Assembly: GCA_945833895.1 (NCBI GenBank) | Contig: CAMAGQ010000025.1 | Span: forward strand, 1-15,038 | Reading direction: 5' to 3' | DNA length: 15,038 nucleotides | Source of the DNA: an uncultured bacterium | Lineage (GTDB): Bacteria; Cyanobacteriota; Vampirovibrionia; Gastranaerophilales; Gastranaerophilaceae | Part shown: positions 13,878 to 15,038 of the stretch, piece after piece | How positions within the stretch are numbered: the first letter of the stretch is position 1 | Layout of the letters: each line of letters starts with the position of its first letter | Made by a program: the position numbers and the translations under genes | Notes under the pieces: model-generated | Database searches by the model: none | The model's input: the letters and a program-made list of their open reading frames with translations, nothing else | What the model was told of the DNA's origin: nothing

Positions 13878-14675
13878 ATGAAAAAGATTTTATTCACTAT
13901 TATTGCAGTATTTGCTTTAATTATACCGTCTTATGCCGCAACTTACAGTGCTTCAAAACAGGCTCCGGTTGTTGGTGCTAATTTATTAACTAAAAACGGT
14001 ATTCCTGCGACAAATGTTAAGTTTATGGTTGTTTCAGGGAGTCCTGATAATTCAAACTATGCAACAAATAGAACAATTAACATTTCTACAAATGATTTGA
14101 CTTACGCAGGTAATGATAACGAAGTTGCTGCTGTTGTGGCTAGTGAACTCGGTCATATTATCAGCGGACATTCAGCAAGAAGCAGAGTTATTTCTTTACT
14201 AACAGAAGGAAATAATGTAAATACTAATGAAACAGCAACCGCATTTGCTACAAACTACAAAACATTGAAAGAAGACCAAGAGGCTGATAACGTTGCTGTT
14301 GACTTGATGGTTACAGCAGGTTACAACCCGCTTGCAATTATCGTTGTCTTGACAAAACAAACAGGAACCTATTGGGAAACACTTCAAGGCAAACCGGCTA
14401 ACGCTGAAAGAGCAATGAATGTTTATAACTACGTCAGTTATGCTTATCCGGCAAAAGTTAAAGCAGGTTACGGATGTAACGAGTATAGAAATTTCTTAAC
14501 ATACGCAAACACTATTGTAGCCGATAGAAAAGCAAACAAAAAAGCAGACTCAAAGAATACAAAAAACCAAACAAAAGCGAAAAAGAAAACCTCTTCACAA
14601 ATTACAAAATTTAAAACCAGAGGCGGGCTTAGCGGTTGGGATGCTGCTTACGGATTGCTAAACGGTGCAAATTAA
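13878..14675 (+). CDS. Exported M48-like protein with broken HExxH (probable pseudoprotease)
   Basis: The 265 residues start with a clear signal peptide (KK, hydrophobic core, SYA|A, cut near residue 20). The region around residues 81-140 matches the core of M48 metalloproteases such as BepA/LoiP. NEVAAVVASELGHIISGH occupies 81-98 and EDQEADNVAVDLM 132-144, followed by AGYNP (146-150), as in family members. The zinc motif HExxH reads S89-E90-L-G-H93, so the first zinc-binding His is Ser (AGT codon). The catalytic Glu, the second His and the EAD third-ligand motif (135-137) remain. A normal zinc site is therefore unlikely, and a non-catalytic binding role is plausible. The C-terminal part (about 215-245) is Lys-rich. 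There is no lipoprotein cysteine. AAAGGAG at 13862-13868 lies 9 bases before the ATG. A strong terminator follows. Confidence 0.85.
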   Translation: MKKILFTIIAVFALIIPSYAATYSASKQAPVVGANLLTKNGIPATNVKFMVVSGSPDNSNYATNRTINISTNDLTYAGNDNEVAAVVASELGHIISGHSARSRVISLLTEGNNVNTNETATAFATNYKTLKEDQEADNVAVDLMVTAGYNPLAIIVVLTKQTGTYWETLQGKPANAERAMNVYNYVSYAYPAKVKAGYGCNEYRNFLTYANTIVADRKANKKADSKNTKNQTKAKKKTSSQITKFKTRGGLSGWDAAYGLLNGAN

Positions 14676-14704
14676 TAATTATCATTTGATTTTAAACTAC
14701 AAAG

Positions 14705-14735
14705 AATACGGCTTAGTATAAGTCGTATTTTTTTT
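14705..14735 (+). terminator. Rho-independent terminator of the M48-like gene
   Basis: AATACGGCTTA and TAAGTCGTATT pair (one G-T) around the loop GTA and are followed by a run of T. It lies 30 bases after the stop. Confidence 0.92.
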
Positions 14736-14757
14736 GAGTAAAACTAAGACAAGACAG

Positions 14758-14779
14758 GAATGGGCAAAAAGTGCCATTC
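14758..14779. repeat. Short hairpin beside the nested repeat element
   Basis: GAATGGGCA (14758-14766) pairs with TGCCATTC (14772-14779) with one bulged G and a 5-base loop. It is placed between the terminator and the larger element. Confidence 0.5.
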
Positions 14780-14783
14780 TTCG

Positions 14784-14906
14784 GGGGTAAATGTATTAGG
14801 ATATTGGTAAGAACTTCACAACACCGTCATCCTGAGCGAAGTGAAGAATCCCTAACAAGCCCCGTCGTTCAGGATAACAATATGGCTGTTAATCCTAATT
14901 TACCCC
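14784..14906. repeat. Nested palindromic element, MITE/REP-like
   Basis: The outer arms are GGGGTAAAT-(GTAT)-TAGGAT (14784-14802) and ATCCTAATTTACCCC (14892-14906), complementary apart from four extra bases. The inner arms GTCATCCTGA (14826-14835) and TCAGGATAAC (14869-14878) pair at 9 of 10 positions. The segment GTCATCCTGAGCGAAGTGAA resembles a short intergenic repeat seen in many bacterial genomes. There is no ORF. The element sits between the M48-like gene's terminator and rpsU. Confidence 0.65.
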
Positions 14907-14953
14907 TTAACAAAACTTAATAAAAACCGCAAAAGTTGATATTTTTGGGCTTT

Positions 14954-14959
14954 TATAAT
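14954..14959 (+). promoter_or_regulatory. Possible -10 of rpsU
   Basis: TATAAT lies about 45 bases before the rpsU ATG. No convincing -35 is found at the right spacing, and the repeat element ends only about 48 bases upstream. Confidence 0.45.
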
Positions 14960-15003
14960 ATACTAAAGTATATAAGTTAAACATAAAGGTGGTGAAAATA
15001 TAA

Positions 15004-15038
15004 ATGGCAGAAGTTAAAGTTGGCGAAAACGAAAGCAT
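15004..15038 (+). CDS. rpsU: Ribosomal protein S21, first codons only
   Basis: The gene runs off the window after 11 full codons, MAEVKVGENES. This matches the highly conserved S21 start (VGENES/VGENEG) of cyanobacteria and relatives. S21 joins the 30S subunit near the anti-Shine-Dalgarno end of 16S rRNA. AAGGTGGTG lies about 10 bases before the ATG. Identification rests on few residues, but they are the most conserved ones. Confidence 0.85.
   Translation, partial: MAEVKVGENES

Noticed and set aside
1..15038. CRISPR array, insertion sequence with transposase, prophage or riboswitch
   Set aside because: I see no regularly spaced repeats, no transposase or phage proteins, and no leader long enough with a recognisable aptamer pattern.

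Overview
The window is AT-rich bacterial chromosome from an organism with a two-membrane envelope. Evidence for that envelope is a TonB-like C-terminal domain, a GT9-type glycosyltransferase fold and a signal-peptide protein. My best guess is an uncultured gut relative of cyanobacteria (Vampirovibrionia/Melainabacteria, order Gastranaerophilales). The grounds are the ribosomal protein S21 N-terminus, the acyl-ACP thioesterase next to an acyl-activating enzyme, and a small protein with an N-terminal 'NSTSFG'-like signature that I associate with that group. This is inference from the sequence, not a database result.

Left part, + strand (1-6920). The window opens inside dnaK, which ends at a rho-independent terminator. 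Next comes a membrane sensor histidine kinase of the PhoR/WalK layout with no response regulator beside it, then a Na+/phosphate cotransporter-like protein with a C-terminal PhoU-like domain. A FatA-type acyl-ACP thioesterase follows the transporter by 13 bases. An AMP-forming long-chain acyl-CoA/acyl-ACP synthetase then has its own extended -10 promoter and ends at a perfect hairpin terminator. The kinase and transporter suggest phosphate sensing and uptake. The thioesterase and synthetase suggest release and reactivation of fatty acids.

Middle (6948-12840). Two minus-strand genes, a small protein of unknown function and a TPR-glycosyltransferase, are followed by a plus-strand gene of unknown function and then a compact minus-strand operon of three genes. 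In order of transcription these encode a membrane-anchored vWA protein with an intact MIDAS motif, a polytopic membrane protein with a degenerate FHA-like N-terminus, and a single-pass protein with a TonB-like C-terminus. I do not recognise this combination as a named system, and it is the best candidate here for an undescribed envelope complex.

Right part (13027-15038). A small basic protein with a glycine-rich hydrophobic tail is transcribed divergently from the operon. Then come tRNA-Gln(UUG) with a clear promoter and terminator, a hairpin-rich intergenic region, an M48-like exported protein that has lost the first His of HExxH, a nested-palindrome repeat element, and the start of rpsU.

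Three genes (starts at 632, 9008 and 12840) have a TGnTA-type extended -10 exactly six bases before the ATG and no good ribosome binding site. This suggests leaderless transcripts as a repeated gene-expression feature of this genome.
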